Assembly: GCF_900324475.1 (NCBI RefSeq)
Contig: NZ_LT992502.1
Coordinates: 1,054,001 to 1,118,000, forward strand
Direction: 5' to 3'
Length of the DNA stretch: 64,000 nt
DNA from: Enterobacter bugandensis
GTDB taxonomy: Bacteria > Pseudomonadota > Gammaproteobacteria > Enterobacterales > Enterobacteriaceae
A program made the position numbers and the translations under genes. The notes beneath the pieces are model-generated. The model saw only the letters and a program-made list of their open reading frames with translations. It made no database searches and was not told where the DNA came from. This document shows, piece after piece, positions 43,079-56,669 of this stretch (positions within the stretch are counted from its first letter, which is position 1; every line of letters starts with the position of its first letter).

Positions 43079-44439
43079 CAGGCCTTCAGCGCCTGCTCCA
43101 CCTCAAAGCGGTTGGTCACTTTGCTGTCAATTTTGACATAAGCGCTGCGCTCTTCGGGAACAATCAGCACCTCTGTGACCCCTTCTTTTCCTTCCAGACG
43201 CTGCTTCAGCGCGTCGCTAATCCCCACGTCATCCGGGATCTCCACGCGCAGGCTGCTCACATAGCGCGGTTCTTTCATGGTGCTGGCAACCAGCAGCCAG
43301 ACTGTTGCCAGCAGCGCGCCCGCGAGAAACACGGTTTGTGAATCAAACAGGCCGTCGACCCAGCCGCCAAGCGATCCGCCGATCGCCACGCCGAGGAACT
43401 GGCTGGTGGAGTAAATGCCCATTGCCGTGCCTTTGTAACCGGCGGGGGACTCTTTGCTGATCAGTGACGGCAGCAGCGCTTCCATCAGATTAAACGCCAG
43501 GAAGAACAACTGCACGCCTGCGATCAGCTCCCAGAAGTGCGGGCCGGCACCCCACAGCACGATCTCGGCAATCAGCAGTAACGCCACGCAGCCCACGAAG
43601 ACGCGCTTCATTTTGCGCTTCACTTCGGCGTAGATGATGAACGGCACGACAGAGACAAACGAAATCAGCATCGTGACCAGATAAATTTTCCAGTGCTCGG
43701 CCGCCGGGAAACCTGCTGCGGCAAGCTGGCCGGGCAGGGCGACGAAGGTGGACATCAGCAGAATATGCAGGCACATAATGCCGAAGTTAAGTTTTAGCAG
43801 ACGCGGCTCGGCGATGACTTTGCTAAAGCAGCCTTTAACCATCCCGGATTCACGGTTAAGGACGTGATTTTTACTGTCTGGCACAACCCACAGGGTGAGT
43901 GCGATCCCGATAGTCGCCAGCACCGCAATCATCCAGAACAGGGCGTGCAGACCCAGTTTGTGCGTAATGATGGGACCGAGCACCATCGCAATCGCAAACG
44001 TCACGCCAAAGCTCACGCCGATGAACGCCATCGCTTTGGTACGGTTTTGCTCGCGTGTCAGGTCAGAAAGCAGCGCCATCACCGCGGCGGCAATCGCCCC
44101 GGACCCTTGCAGGGCGCGGCCCAAAATAATGCCCCAGATGGAGTGGGAGAGGGCGGCAATAACGCTCCCGAGCACAAAGACCAGCAGCCCGCCGACAATC
44201 AGCGGCTTGCGGCCCACCCGATCAGAGAGCAGGCCAAAGGGGATCTGGAACACCGCCTGCGCCAGACCGTAAATGCCAATAGCAAGGCCAATCAGCGCTT
44301 CGCTGGCACCCTGTAACGCCATGCCGTACGTGGTCAGAACGGGCAGGACCATAAACATGCCAAGCATCCGCAGCGAGAAAACAGTCCCTAAACCCCAGGT
44401 CGCACGCAGCTCGCCCGGCGTCATTTTATAATCGTTCAT
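43078..44439 (-). CDS. yajR: MFS transporter YajR
   Basis: Major facilitator transporter of 453 residues with 12 spans (to about residue 385), followed by a C-terminal cytoplasmic ferredoxin-like YAM domain (about 388-453, including VTEVLIVPEERSAYVKID). The E. coli structure shows this layout; the substrate is not known. Motif A is visible as GLLSDRVGRKPLIV (near 68-81). The frame opens with GTG two codons upstream, but the ATG at 44439 gives the conserved MNDYKMTPGE start. Confidence 0.94.
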   Translation of the reverse strand: MNDYKMTPGELRATWGLGTVFSLRMLGMFMVLPVLTTYGMALQGASEALIGLAIGIYGLAQAVFQIPFGLLSDRVGRKPLIVGGLLVFVLGSVIAALSHSIWGIILGRALQGSGAIAAAVMALLSDLTREQNRTKAMAFIGVSFGVTFAIAMVLGPIITHKLGLHALFWMIAVLATIGIALTLWVVPDSKNHVLNRESGMVKGCFSKVIAEPRLLKLNFGIMCLHILLMSTFVALPGQLAAAGFPAAEHWKIYLVTMLISFVSVVPFIIYAEVKRKMKRVFVGCVALLLIAEIVLWGAGPHFWELIAGVQLFFLAFNLMEALLPSLISKESPAGYKGTAMGIYSTSQFLGVAIGGSLGGWVDGLFDSQTVFLAGALLATVWLLVASTMKEPRYVSSLRVEIPDDVGISDALKQRLEGKEGVTEVLIVPEERSAYVKIDSKVTNRFEVEQALKA

Positions 44440-44550
44440 TACCACCTCAATTTAAAAGCAGGCCATAGTGTAGTGCGGGGAAGGGGCGGGGTAAATAAAG
44501 GCTTATTTAACAAATATTACATGCGTAATTAATATATTTCGTGAATAAAA

Positions 44551-44570
44551 AAGGGTGCCGAAGCACCCTT
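44551..44570 (-). terminator. cyo operon terminator
   Basis: Stem AAGGGTGC (44551-44558), loop CGAA, GCACCCTT (44563-44570). On the minus strand it is followed by a T-run (44545-44550), just downstream of cyoE. Confidence 0.88.
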
Positions 44571-44587
44571 TTCATCATCACATAAAC

Positions 44588-45475
44588 TTACCAGACGTAA
44601 GTCAGCAGGTTTTGCGAGTCCGGCACCATGAAGTCTACGGACATCATCACGGACAGGGAGGTGATGGCGACAATCGAGAACACAAACAGCTTGCGCGCCC
44701 AGACTTTGTCATCTTCCACCTTGTAGCCGCGCAGGGCCATGCCGAGCCACCAGACGCTCACCGCGGCTGCTACCACCAGATATTTATATCCGGCGTAACC
44801 GCCCAGAGAGAGCATCAGCGTTGCCACGGCAAAGGCGATGATATACAGCGTGATGTGGTTCTTGGCAACCGAGATACCTTTCACGACCGGCAGAACCGGA
44901 ATGTTCGCCGCCTGATAATCCTTGAAGCGGAAAATCGCGATGGCATAGGAGTGCGGCATCTGCCACAGGCTAAAGATAGCCAGCAGGATGAGCGCACCGC
45001 TGTCGAACTCGTTCGTGACGGCGCAGTAGCCAATCACCGGCGGCGCAGCGCCGGAGAGAGAACCAATCAGCGTGCCGTAGACGGAGTGACGCTTCATATA
45101 CAGGCTGTAGACGCCTACATACACCACGAACCCCATCACCCCCAGCCAGCAGGCCAGCGGGTTAGCACCAAACCACAGCAGCATAAAGCCAGCAATACCC
45201 AGCAAGGTGGCGTACACCAGCGAGACGGAAGGGGCAATCAGGCCTTTAACCAGCACCCGATTCTTGGTCCTTTCCATCTTCTTGTCGATATCCATGTCGA
45301 TGTAGTTGTTAAATACACAACCGGACGCAACCACCAGTGACACACCGACCAGCGTGTAAATAAAGAGGGTGTAATCAATGCTGCCTTTAGAGGCCAGCAG
45401 GAACCCTCCGATTACGGAGATCAGGTTGCCAAAGATGATGCCTGGTTTCGTGACTTGCAGGTATTGCTTAAACAT
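44588..45475 (-). CDS. cyoE: Protoheme IX farnesyltransferase
   Basis: Converts heme B to heme O by attaching a farnesyl group, for use in cytochrome bo3. The 295-residue UbiA-family membrane protein has about nine spans and the prenyl-diphosphate/Mg motif [15 protein letters not shown] (near 70-84). The frame starts 15 codons earlier, inside cyoD, but [13 protein letters not shown] at 45475 is the conserved start. It is the last gene of cyoABCDE. Confidence 0.97.
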   Translation of the reverse strand: MFKQYLQVTKPGIIFGNLISVIGGFLLASKGSIDYTLFIYTLVGVSLVVASGCVFNNYIDMDIDKKMERTKNRVLVKGLIAPSVSLVYATLLGIAGFMLLWFGANPLACWLGVMGFVVYVGVYSLYMKRHSVYGTLIGSLSGAAPPVIGYCAVTNEFDSGALILLAIFSLWQMPHSYAIAIFRFKDYQAANIPVLPVVKGISVAKNHITLYIIAFAVATLMLSLGGYAGYKYLVVAAAVSVWWLGMALRGYKVEDDKVWARKLFVFSIVAITSLSVMMSVDFMVPDSQNLLTYVW

Positions 45476-45486
45476 ACTCGCCGCTC

Positions 45487-45812
45487 TTAGTGAACCATCA
45501 TGTTGTAGTTGAGGTTCCACATAATCCAGATGGAACCGACTACCAGGATAGCGATGATAATCACGGTAAAGATAAAGGCAGTCATATTCCAGCCTTCATC
45601 GGACTTGGTGTTCATGTGCAGGAAGCAAACCAGATGCACCAGAATCTGAATCACCGCGGTCACCAGGATTGCTCCCAGGATAACCGGCTTGGACGCAGAA
45701 CCGCTCATCACCATCCAGAACGGGATCACCGTCAGGATGATCGACAGGATGAAACCTGTCATGTAGGTTTTTACGCTGCCGTGGGAAGCGCCATGATCGT
45801 TAGAATGACTCA

Positions 45813-45813
<1 letters not shown>
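45487..45813 (-). CDS. cyoD: Cytochrome bo3 ubiquinol oxidase subunit IV
   Basis: A 108-residue subunit with three membrane spans (about 18-36, 45-65, 78-100), needed for assembly of the oxidase. It begins [15 protein letters not shown]. The cyoC stop and this start overlap in TAATG, so translation is coupled. E. coli CyoD has 109 residues. Confidence 0.96.
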
Positions 45814-49372
<3,559 letters not shown>

Positions 49373-49849
49373 TTAACGACCTCAATTCCACGGGAGTCTG
49401 GTGGCGTTTAAAGTGTGCGGGCATTTTACGGGAAGGTTACATTACTGTAAACATCATTAGGCCTGTGTCAGGAAGGTGTTACCGGGTTCTGCCGCACGTG
49501 TCACAAGTGTTGCAGATTATGTCGGTTTTTATGACCGAAGCCGCATGATATGGGCTTTATAACGAAAGGACCCCCAAGCATACCCTAAAAGGGGCAATTG
49601 GTATAACCATTGTTAAAAATATACAAAAAATTAACAATTAATTATCAATAAAAAGACATCTAAAAAACGAAAAATCAAACTTTCCAATGCTGAATCGTTT
49701 AATGAAAAATAGCGTTTTGGAATTGGCTCCAATAATTTCCAAATCCTATCCCGCACAAAACAACAAATATTTTTTTAGCGGCTGTTGGCTATTTCACCGT
49801 TATAATTTCGGTTAGTGATTACAACGGGAAATAACCTTTCACTTTTTCT
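49373..49849 (-). promoter_or_regulatory. cyo promoter region with ArcA-like site
   Basis: 477 bases with no gene. The stretch 49610-49700 is strongly AT-rich. On the cyo strand GATAAT, five bases, GTTAAT (plus 49630-49646) is the 11-bp-spaced direct repeat pattern of ArcA sites, consistent with known anaerobic repression of cyo. A short ATTGG/CCAAT palindrome lies at 49722-49733. I could not place the -35 and -10 with confidence. No terminator for ampG was identified. Confidence 0.5.
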
Positions 49850-51325
49850 TCAGGTCATCTGCGTTTTACGCAATGCCATAAAATCGAGCAGACCGCCCGT
49901 CAGGATCCCGGCGATGGCCAGCAGGGCTCCAGCATCCAGCAGAAGGGCTTCGAGGGGGAGCGCCAGAGACGTACTGGCGTTAACGATAAGTACCACAAGC
50001 CATAGCGCCAGCGCGCCGCAGCCCGCCATTAGCAGACGTAACGCAAATCGGTAGGCGCGGTGATATTCAGTACGCGGCATAAAGTGTTCGGTCCGCTGGG
50101 TATATTCCAGCGTCTGGCGACACACCAGCAATAATAAAATCCCCGGCACGGCAGCCGCGACCGAGAAGAGATAAAACGTTGGCCAGCCGTGGGCTTCTAC
50201 AAACCAGCCGGCAATCGGGCCTACGTACACGCGGCCAACGGCCGAGAGCGCCGAGAGCAGCGCAAACTGCGTAGCGGAAAACGATTTATTGCACAGGGTC
50301 ATCAGCAGGGCGACAAATGCCGCCGTCCCCATGCCGCCACAGAGATTTTCAAAGAACACCGCCGCGGCCATGCTGAACATATGCTTGTCAGTCACCGACA
50401 GCAGCCAGTAGCCCGCGTTAGATGCGCCCTGCAGGATGCCGAAGATCAGCAGCGCGCGGAACAGCGTCAGGCGCTGCATCAATACGCCGCCATAAAGCGC
50501 ACCGACGATGGTCGCAAACAGCCCCAGCGTTTTATTCACCACGCCCACTTCACCGGCATCAAAACCGACGCCGCGGATCAGGAAGGTGGTGGTCAGGCTC
50601 ATGGCAAAGGCATCGCCCAGCTTATAAAGGACAATGAGCAGCAGGATCAGCCAGGCATTGTTGCGGCCAAAAAAGTCACGCAGCGGTTCGGCCACGGCCT
50701 GTTCCAGCGAGCGGGGAACCGGAATGACGTCGCTCGGTTCGGGTGCAAATAGCGTAGCGATAATGCAGGGGATGAGCAGGGCAGCCATCAGCCAGTACAT
50801 ACCCTGCCAGCCGAGATAACGGTCGGCCAGCCACAACGCCAGCCCGCCGGAGACCAGCATCCCGAGGCGATAGCCCAGCACGCTGATCGCCGCACCGGCA
50901 CCGCGCTCTTCCGCAGGTAACACGTCCGTCTTCCAGGCGTCGAACACGATATCCTGAGAGGCGGAACAGAAGGCTATCACCACCGCAAGCGCGGCCATCC
51001 AGCGGAGCTGTGTGGTCGGCTCAAGAAAGCCCATCGCCGCAATCGCCAGCAGCAGCAGGACCTGTGTCATCACTAACCAGCCGCGACGACGCCCCAGAAA
51101 CGGCGGCGTATAGCGATCCATCACCGGCGACCACAGGAACTTAAAGACATACGCCTGACCGACAAGCGAGAAGAAACCAATGGTTTTGAGATCGATGTTC
51201 TCAACCGTCATCCACGCCTGAAGCGTGCCGGAGGTGAGCGCGAGGGGTAAACCGGAGGCAAAGCCGAGGATCAGCAGAATCGCTGATTTCGGTTGCTGGA
51301 AAATGCGTAAGTAGTGACTGGACAT
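49850..51325 (-). CDS. ampG: Muropeptide permease AmpG
   Basis: Imports GlcNAc-anhydroMurNAc-peptides from the periplasm for cell-wall recycling; the products also feed AmpR control of ampC beta-lactamase where that system is present. The 491-residue MFS-type protein has about 14 spans and the family start with QQPKSAILLILGFASGLPLAL (near 10-30, shown as a motif). Length matches E. coli. It follows yajG on the minus strand, with a perfect 11-bp hairpin in the 45-base gap. Confidence 0.96.
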   Translation of the reverse strand: MSSHYLRIFQQPKSAILLILGFASGLPLALTSGTLQAWMTVENIDLKTIGFFSLVGQAYVFKFLWSPVMDRYTPPFLGRRRGWLVMTQVLLLLAIAAMGFLEPTTQLRWMAALAVVIAFCSASQDIVFDAWKTDVLPAEERGAGAAISVLGYRLGMLVSGGLALWLADRYLGWQGMYWLMAALLIPCIIATLFAPEPSDVIPVPRSLEQAVAEPLRDFFGRNNAWLILLLIVLYKLGDAFAMSLTTTFLIRGVGFDAGEVGVVNKTLGLFATIVGALYGGVLMQRLTLFRALLIFGILQGASNAGYWLLSVTDKHMFSMAAAVFFENLCGGMGTAAFVALLMTLCNKSFSATQFALLSALSAVGRVYVGPIAGWFVEAHGWPTFYLFSVAAAVPGILLLLVCRQTLEYTQRTEHFMPRTEYHRAYRFALRLLMAGCGALALWLVVLIVNASTSLALPLEALLLDAGALLAIAGILTGGLLDFMALRKTQMT

Positions 51326-51336
51326 GTTCTTATGAA

Positions 51337-51361
51337 CTGACCCGGTGAAGCACCGGGTCAG
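51337..51361. other. Hairpin between yajG and ampG
   Basis: Perfect stem CTGACCCGGTG (51337-51347), loop AAG, CACCGGGTCAG (51351-51361). There is no T-run on the minus strand, so it may be an mRNA processing or stability element between the two cotranscribed genes. Confidence 0.6.
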
Positions 51362-51370
51362 TGAGCAGGA

Positions 51371-51949
51371 TTAACGTGCGTTCTGCTTGATAAAGTCGTG
51401 AATGCTGGTGTCCTGCGCCATATCGGCGATGGTGTCCGTCAGCACGCTGTTAACGGCGTTAGCAATATTCTTGTTAGAGGCCTGGAACGCGCCTTCAACA
51501 GAGTAGCTGGCGCGGTAGTTTTTGGTCATCTTGTTGCCGTTCTTCGCGGTGGCAATGATGGCGATATCCGCTTTGGTCGCAATGTTGTAGCGCACGTTGC
51601 CCTGAGAGACGTCTGCGTACAGGTTGTTGACGATAATCTGCAGATCAACCGCGCCGCTTGGGCCAATCATGTAACCGCGAGCGGTCATTTGCTTCTCAAG
51701 CACTTCCTGCAGCAGGAAGCGCAGGTCGCGGGACGCGGTCAGCGTCACCTGCTGGTTGTCGCGGGTTACTTTTGCCAGCGCCTGGTCCTGACGCTGATCG
51801 GCACCGTTAATGCTCACGGTGACGCCCATCAGGCTTGGGTCCTGCTGAGGCAGGGTGATTTTTGGTGAGACATCAATAGTGGTAGGCGGAGTCGCACAGC
51901 CTGCCAGCATAAAAAGGGCTACCAACGGAAAGAAGAGTTTTTTAAACAT
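51371..51949 (-). CDS. yajG: Lipoprotein YajG
   Basis: A 192-residue outer-membrane-type lipoprotein of unknown function (YajG family). The signal peptide ends in the lipobox MLAGC with the lipidated Cys at 18 (LAGCATPP). The residue after Cys is Ala, so outer-membrane sorting is expected. The mature part is a mixed fold with conserved YMIGPSGAVDLQIIVNNLYADV (near 95-116, shown as a motif). It is upstream of ampG and divergent from bolA. Confidence 0.93.
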   Translation of the reverse strand: MFKKLFFPLVALFMLAGCATPPTTIDVSPKITLPQQDPSLMGVTVSINGADQRQDQALAKVTRDNQQVTLTASRDLRFLLQEVLEKQMTARGYMIGPSGAVDLQIIVNNLYADVSQGNVRYNIATKADIAIIATAKNGNKMTKNYRASYSVEGAFQASNKNIANAVNSVLTDTIADMAQDTSIHDFIKQNAR

Positions 51950-52255
51950 TTTCAGGTTCTCAACGAATCGTAAGCATTAAAGAGAGAAAAATTGCCGCCA
52001 TCATATCATCGACTACGGCCAGGGGAAGTGGTCAACGCATGTAAATTCATCGTCTTGTCTGAAAACTGACCAGCTCATCCTTTTTCTCCTCCCGCCAGAG
52101 ACGACGGGTATGAGTCTCACAGTGAACTTCATGCATTTGAATGAGAAAATCAGACGAAAGCTAAATATTTGTTGTCAAGGTGTAATGGAAACGGTAAAAG
52201 CGGCTAACATTTAAAGGGATGGGTGACATCTTAGCGTTGTCGGAGGAGTAATTTC
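51950..52255 (+). promoter_or_regulatory. yajG-bolA divergent promoter region
   Basis: 306 bases with no gene. CGGCTAACA at 52201-52209 corresponds to the gearbox-type -10 of the E. coli bolA1 promoter (sigma-S dependent), and the following bases to the ATG are very like E. coli. A strong GGAGGAG ribosome site lies at 52241-52247. The half next to yajG should carry its promoter, but I could not place it. Confidence 0.55.
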
Positions 52256-52573
52256 ATGATGATACGTGAACAGATAGAAGAAAAATTAAGGGCAGCGTTC
52301 AACCCTGTGTTCCTCGAAGTCGTCGACGAAAGCTATCGTCATAACGTGCCGGCAGGTTCTGAAAGCCACTTTAAAGTGGTTCTGGTTAGCGATCGCTTCA
52401 CGGGAGAACGTTTCCTGAACCGACATCGCCTGATCTACAGCACCTTGACGGAAGAACTCTCCACGACCGTGCATGCGCTGGCACTGCATACCTACACCAT
52501 TAAGGAATGGGAAGGCTTGCAGGATACGGTTTTTGCGTCGCCGCCGTGTCGCGGTGCAGGCACCATCGCCTGA
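52256..52573 (+). CDS. bolA: BolA family protein / transcriptional regulator
   Basis: A 105-residue stress-induced morphogene product that affects cell shape, biofilm and cell-wall genes, and binds monothiol glutaredoxin with an iron-sulfur cluster. The class II KH-like fold is visible, with [14 protein letters not shown] (near 35-48), the His ligand region and [13 protein letters not shown] (near 56-68). Two ATGs are in tandem at 52256 and 52259; either fits the GGAGGAG site. It is expressed from a gearbox-like promoter and ends at a terminator before tig. Confidence 0.96.
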   Translation: MMIREQIEEKLRAAFNPVFLEVVDESYRHNVPAGSESHFKVVLVSDRFTGERFLNRHRLIYSTLTEELSTTVHALALHTYTIKEWEGLQDTVFASPPCRGAGTIA

Positions 52574-52629
52574 TAAATCGGATTTGCAACGGCTGGAGCT
52601 TTTCCAGTATGTTGCTTACAGATTTCCTC

Positions 52630-52651
52630 AAAACGGCCTCCGGGCCGTTTT
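52630..52651 (+). terminator. bolA terminator
   Basis: Stem AAAACGGCC (52630-52638), loop TCCG, GGCCGTTTT (52643-52651), then GTTTTG. It lies about 57 bases after the bolA stop. Confidence 0.85.
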
Positions 52652-52683
52652 GTTTTGTCTGAGTTTTGAGCGGATGGTGCGAT

Positions 52684-52707
52684 TTTAAGGCTAAAAATAG
52701 CCTTAAA
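52684..52707. other. Second hairpin after bolA
   Basis: Perfect 10-bp stem TTTAAGGCTA (52684-52693), AAAA, TAGCCTTAAA (52698-52707). AT-rich and without a T-run. It could back up the bolA terminator or bind a protein near the tig promoter. Confidence 0.5.
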
Positions 52708-52894
52708 GTGTGAAAAAAGCCGCAGCAACATGCTCCAACCGTTCTCGACTCACCTAAGTGATGCCGCTATAATGCCGCGTCTTATTGAATGTCTTCGGGA
52801 TGATTCTGGCGACAGGGAATGTGAATCTGCACTAAGAGAGCATCCCGGTATAACAGACAGATTCAGAGTTGACCGAGCACTGTGATTTTTTTGA

Positions 52895-54202
<1,308 letters not shown>

Positions 54203-54234
54203 TTTCGCTCTAACGGTTTAAAGTTTGAACAAAA

Positions 54235-54267
54235 AACCCGTTGCCTTCCGGCGACGGGTTTTTTTTA
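54235..54267 (+). terminator. tig terminator
   Basis: Stem AACCCGTTGCC (54235-54245), loop TTCC, GGCGACGGGTT (54250-54260), with one G-U pair, followed by a run of T to about 54267. Confidence 0.92.
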
Positions 54268-54338
54268 TCGCTGCATGGGTTCTGGAAGGGTGCTAAAACG
54301 CCCTTTCAGTGTTAGCGTTACAACAAAAGGTTGTTATG

Positions 54339-54367
54339 CTTGAAATAGGGCGTGGCGAACCCCATAA
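54339..54367 (+). promoter_or_regulatory. Sigma-32 (heat-shock) promoter of clpP
   Basis: -35 CTTGAAA (54339-54345), 14-base spacer, -10 CCCCATAA (54360-54367). Both match the RpoH consensus (CTTGAAA, CCCCATnT). It is 96 bases before the clpP ATG, as expected for the clpPX heat-shock operon. Confidence 0.8.
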
Positions 54368-54462
54368 GTATGTAATCACGATGATTGAGACTGGCTGATA
54401 ATCCGTCCATAAGGTTACAATCAGTACAGCAGGTGTTTTCAATTTTGAACCAGGAGACGGAA

Positions 54463-55086
54463 ATGTCATACAGTGGCGAACGAGATAACTTTGCACCCCA
54501 TATGGCGCTGGTGCCAATGGTTATTGAACAGACCTCACGCGGTGAGCGTTCTTTCGATATCTATTCCCGTCTGCTCAAGGAACGCGTTATCTTTCTGACC
54601 GGCCAGGTAGAAGACCATATGGCTAACCTGATCGTGGCGCAGATGCTGTTCCTGGAAGCGGAAAACCCGGAAAAAGACATTTACCTGTACATCAACTCGC
54701 CTGGCGGTGTGATTACGGCGGGCATGTCCATTTATGACACCATGCAGTTCATCAAGCCAGATGTCAGCACTATCTGTATGGGGCAGGCTGCATCCATGGG
54801 GGCCTTCCTGTTAACCGCAGGGGCGAAAGGTAAGCGTTTCTGCCTGCCTAACTCCCGCGTGATGATTCACCAGCCGCTGGGGGGTTACCAGGGGCAGGCG
54901 ACGGATATCGAAATCCACGCCCGCGAAATTCTGAAAGTAAAAGCGCGCATGAATGAACTTATGGCGCAGCATACAGGTCAATCTCTTGAGCAGATCGAGC
55001 GCGATACCGAGCGCGATCGCTTCCTCTCTGCTCCAGAGGCAGTTGAGTACGGCTTAGTCGACTCCGTATTGACCCATCGTAATTGA
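54463..55086 (+). CDS. clpP: ATP-dependent Clp protease proteolytic subunit
   Basis: Serine peptidase that forms the tetradecameric chamber used by ClpX and ClpA. The 207-residue precursor has the catalytic triad S111 (GQAASMGAF), H136 (MIHQPLGG) and D185. The first 14 residues are removed by self-processing in E. coli. The frame opens 26 codons earlier, but the ATG at 54463 follows GGAGACGG and gives the family length. clpX follows after 125 bases, and a sigma-32 promoter precedes. Confidence 0.98.
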   Translation: MSYSGERDNFAPHMALVPMVIEQTSRGERSFDIYSRLLKERVIFLTGQVEDHMANLIVAQMLFLEAENPEKDIYLYINSPGGVITAGMSIYDTMQFIKPDVSTICMGQAASMGAFLLTAGAKGKRFCLPNSRVMIHQPLGGYQGQATDIEIHAREILKVKARMNELMAQHTGQSLEQIERDTERDRFLSAPEAVEYGLVDSVLTHRN

Positions 55087-55211
55087 TGCCCGCGACGCGA
55101 GTGTGCCGCTATACTAAGGTAGGGCGGCACGCTGCTTAAAGCACACGCGTCTTAGAATGGCATTTGCGTCGTCATGTGCGGCACAAAGAACTTAAAAAGA
55201 GGTTTGGACTC

Positions 55212-56486
55212 ATGACAGATAAACGCAAAGATGGTTCGGGCAAACTGCTGTACTGCTCTTTTTGCGGCAAAAGCCAGCATGAAGTGCGTAAACTGATTGC
55301 CGGGCCGTCCGTGTATATCTGCGACGAATGCGTCGATTTATGTAACGACATCATTCGCGAAGAGATTAAAGAAGTTGCGCCGCACCGTGAGCGTAGCGCA
55401 TTGCCAACGCCGCATGAGATTCGTCATCACCTTGACGACTATGTCATCGGTCAGGAGCAGGCCAAGAAAGTGCTGGCGGTGGCGGTATACAACCACTACA
55501 AACGTCTGCGTAACGGCGACACCAGCAATGGCGTAGAACTGGGCAAAAGTAACATTCTGCTGATCGGGCCAACCGGCTCCGGTAAAACGCTGCTGGCGGA
55601 AACCCTGGCGCGCCTGCTGGATGTTCCGTTTACCATGGCGGATGCCACCACCCTGACCGAAGCCGGTTATGTGGGTGAAGACGTTGAGAACATCATTCAG
55701 AAGCTGCTGCAGAAGTGCGATTACGACGTTCAGAAAGCACAGCGCGGGATTGTTTATATTGATGAGATCGACAAGATCTCCCGTAAATCAGACAACCCGT
55801 CCATCACCCGTGACGTGTCGGGTGAAGGCGTGCAGCAGGCCCTGCTGAAGCTGATCGAAGGTACGGTTGCGGCCGTTCCGCCGCAGGGTGGACGCAAACA
55901 TCCGCAGCAGGAGTTCCTGCAGGTCGATACCTCCAAGATCCTGTTCATTTGCGGCGGCGCGTTTGCTGGTCTGGATAAAGTCATTTCCCACCGTGTTGAA
56001 ACCGGCTCCGGCATTGGTTTTGGCGCAACGGTGAAGGCGAAGTCCGAGAAAGCCAACGAAGGTGAACTGCTTTCGCAGGTTGAGCCTGAAGATCTGATCA
56101 AATTTGGTCTGATCCCTGAATTCATTGGCCGTCTGCCGGTTGTGGCAACGCTGAATGAGCTGAGCGAAGACGCGCTGATTCAGATCCTGAAAGAGCCGAA
56201 AAATGCGCTGACCAAGCAGTATCAGGCGCTGTTCAATCTGGAAGGCGTTGAGCTGGAATTCCGTGACGAAGCGCTGGATGCGATTGCCAAGAAAGCGATG
56301 GCCCGTAAAACCGGTGCGCGTGGTTTGCGCTCTATCGTTGAAGCGGCATTGCTCGACACCATGTACGATCTGCCGTCGATGGAAGACGTTGAAAAAGTGG
56401 TTATCGACGAGTCCGTGATCGGCGGCCAATCCAAGCCGCTGCTGATTTACGGTAAACCGGAAGCCCAGCAGGCATCTGGCGAATAA
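55212..56486 (+). CDS. clpX: ATP-dependent Clp protease ATP-binding subunit ClpX
   Basis: AAA+ unfoldase that feeds substrates to ClpP (ssrA-tagged proteins and others). The 424-residue protein has an N-terminal zinc-binding domain (C15, C18, C37, C40), Walker A GPTGSGKT (near 119-126), Walker [11 protein letters not shown] (near 180-189), the ClpP-docking loop GIGFGA (near 266-271) and a C-terminal small domain with TGARGLRSI sensor 2. ATG at 55212 gives the E. coli length. The upstream in-frame ATG at 55164 is not conserved. Confidence 0.98.
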   Translation: MTDKRKDGSGKLLYCSFCGKSQHEVRKLIAGPSVYICDECVDLCNDIIREEIKEVAPHRERSALPTPHEIRHHLDDYVIGQEQAKKVLAVAVYNHYKRLRNGDTSNGVELGKSNILLIGPTGSGKTLLAETLARLLDVPFTMADATTLTEAGYVGEDVENIIQKLLQKCDYDVQKAQRGIVYIDEIDKISRKSDNPSITRDVSGEGVQQALLKLIEGTVAAVPPQGGRKHPQQEFLQVDTSKILFICGGAFAGLDKVISHRVETGSGIGFGATVKAKSEKANEGELLSQVEPEDLIKFGLIPEFIGRLPVVATLNELSEDALIQILKEPKNALTKQYQALFNLEGVELEFRDEALDAIAKKAMARKTGARGLRSIVEAALLDTMYDLPSMEDVEKVVIDESVIGGQSKPLLIYGKPEAQQASGE

Positions 56487-56515
56487 TTCACCAAATCATA
56501 CAAGCAGTTAATCAA

Positions 56516-56547
56516 AAAGGGGGGATTTTATCTCCCCTTTACTTTTT
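56516..56547 (+). terminator. clpPX terminator
   Basis: AAAGGGG (56516-56522) pairs with CCCCTTT (56534-56540), with an inner GGA/TCT pairing, followed by ACTTTTT. It lies 30 bases after clpX. The E. coli clpX-lon gap has been reported to carry a small RNA (SraA); I cannot confirm one from this sequence. Confidence 0.75.
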
Positions 56548-56560
56548 CCGTATTCATAGC

Positions 56561-56588
56561 GTTGAATGTGTGGGAAACATCCCCATAT
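56561..56588 (+). promoter_or_regulatory. Sigma-32 (heat-shock) promoter of lon
   Basis: -35 GTTGAAT (56561-56567), 13-base spacer, -10 CCCCATAT (56581-56588). The -10 matches the RpoH consensus perfectly, and the arrangement is like the known E. coli lon promoter. It lies 82 bases before the lon ATG. Confidence 0.82.
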
Positions 56589-56669
56589 ACTGGATACATG
56601 TTAATGGTTATGTGAAGCACTGTGACATGACCAGCTTACCTGGCGGACACTAAACTAAGAGAGAGCTCT

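Noticed and set aside
56487..56669. Possible small RNA gene (SraA-like) between clpX and lon
   Set aside because: E. coli has a reported small RNA here, but only the clpX terminator and the lon sigma-32 promoter can be supported from the sequence.
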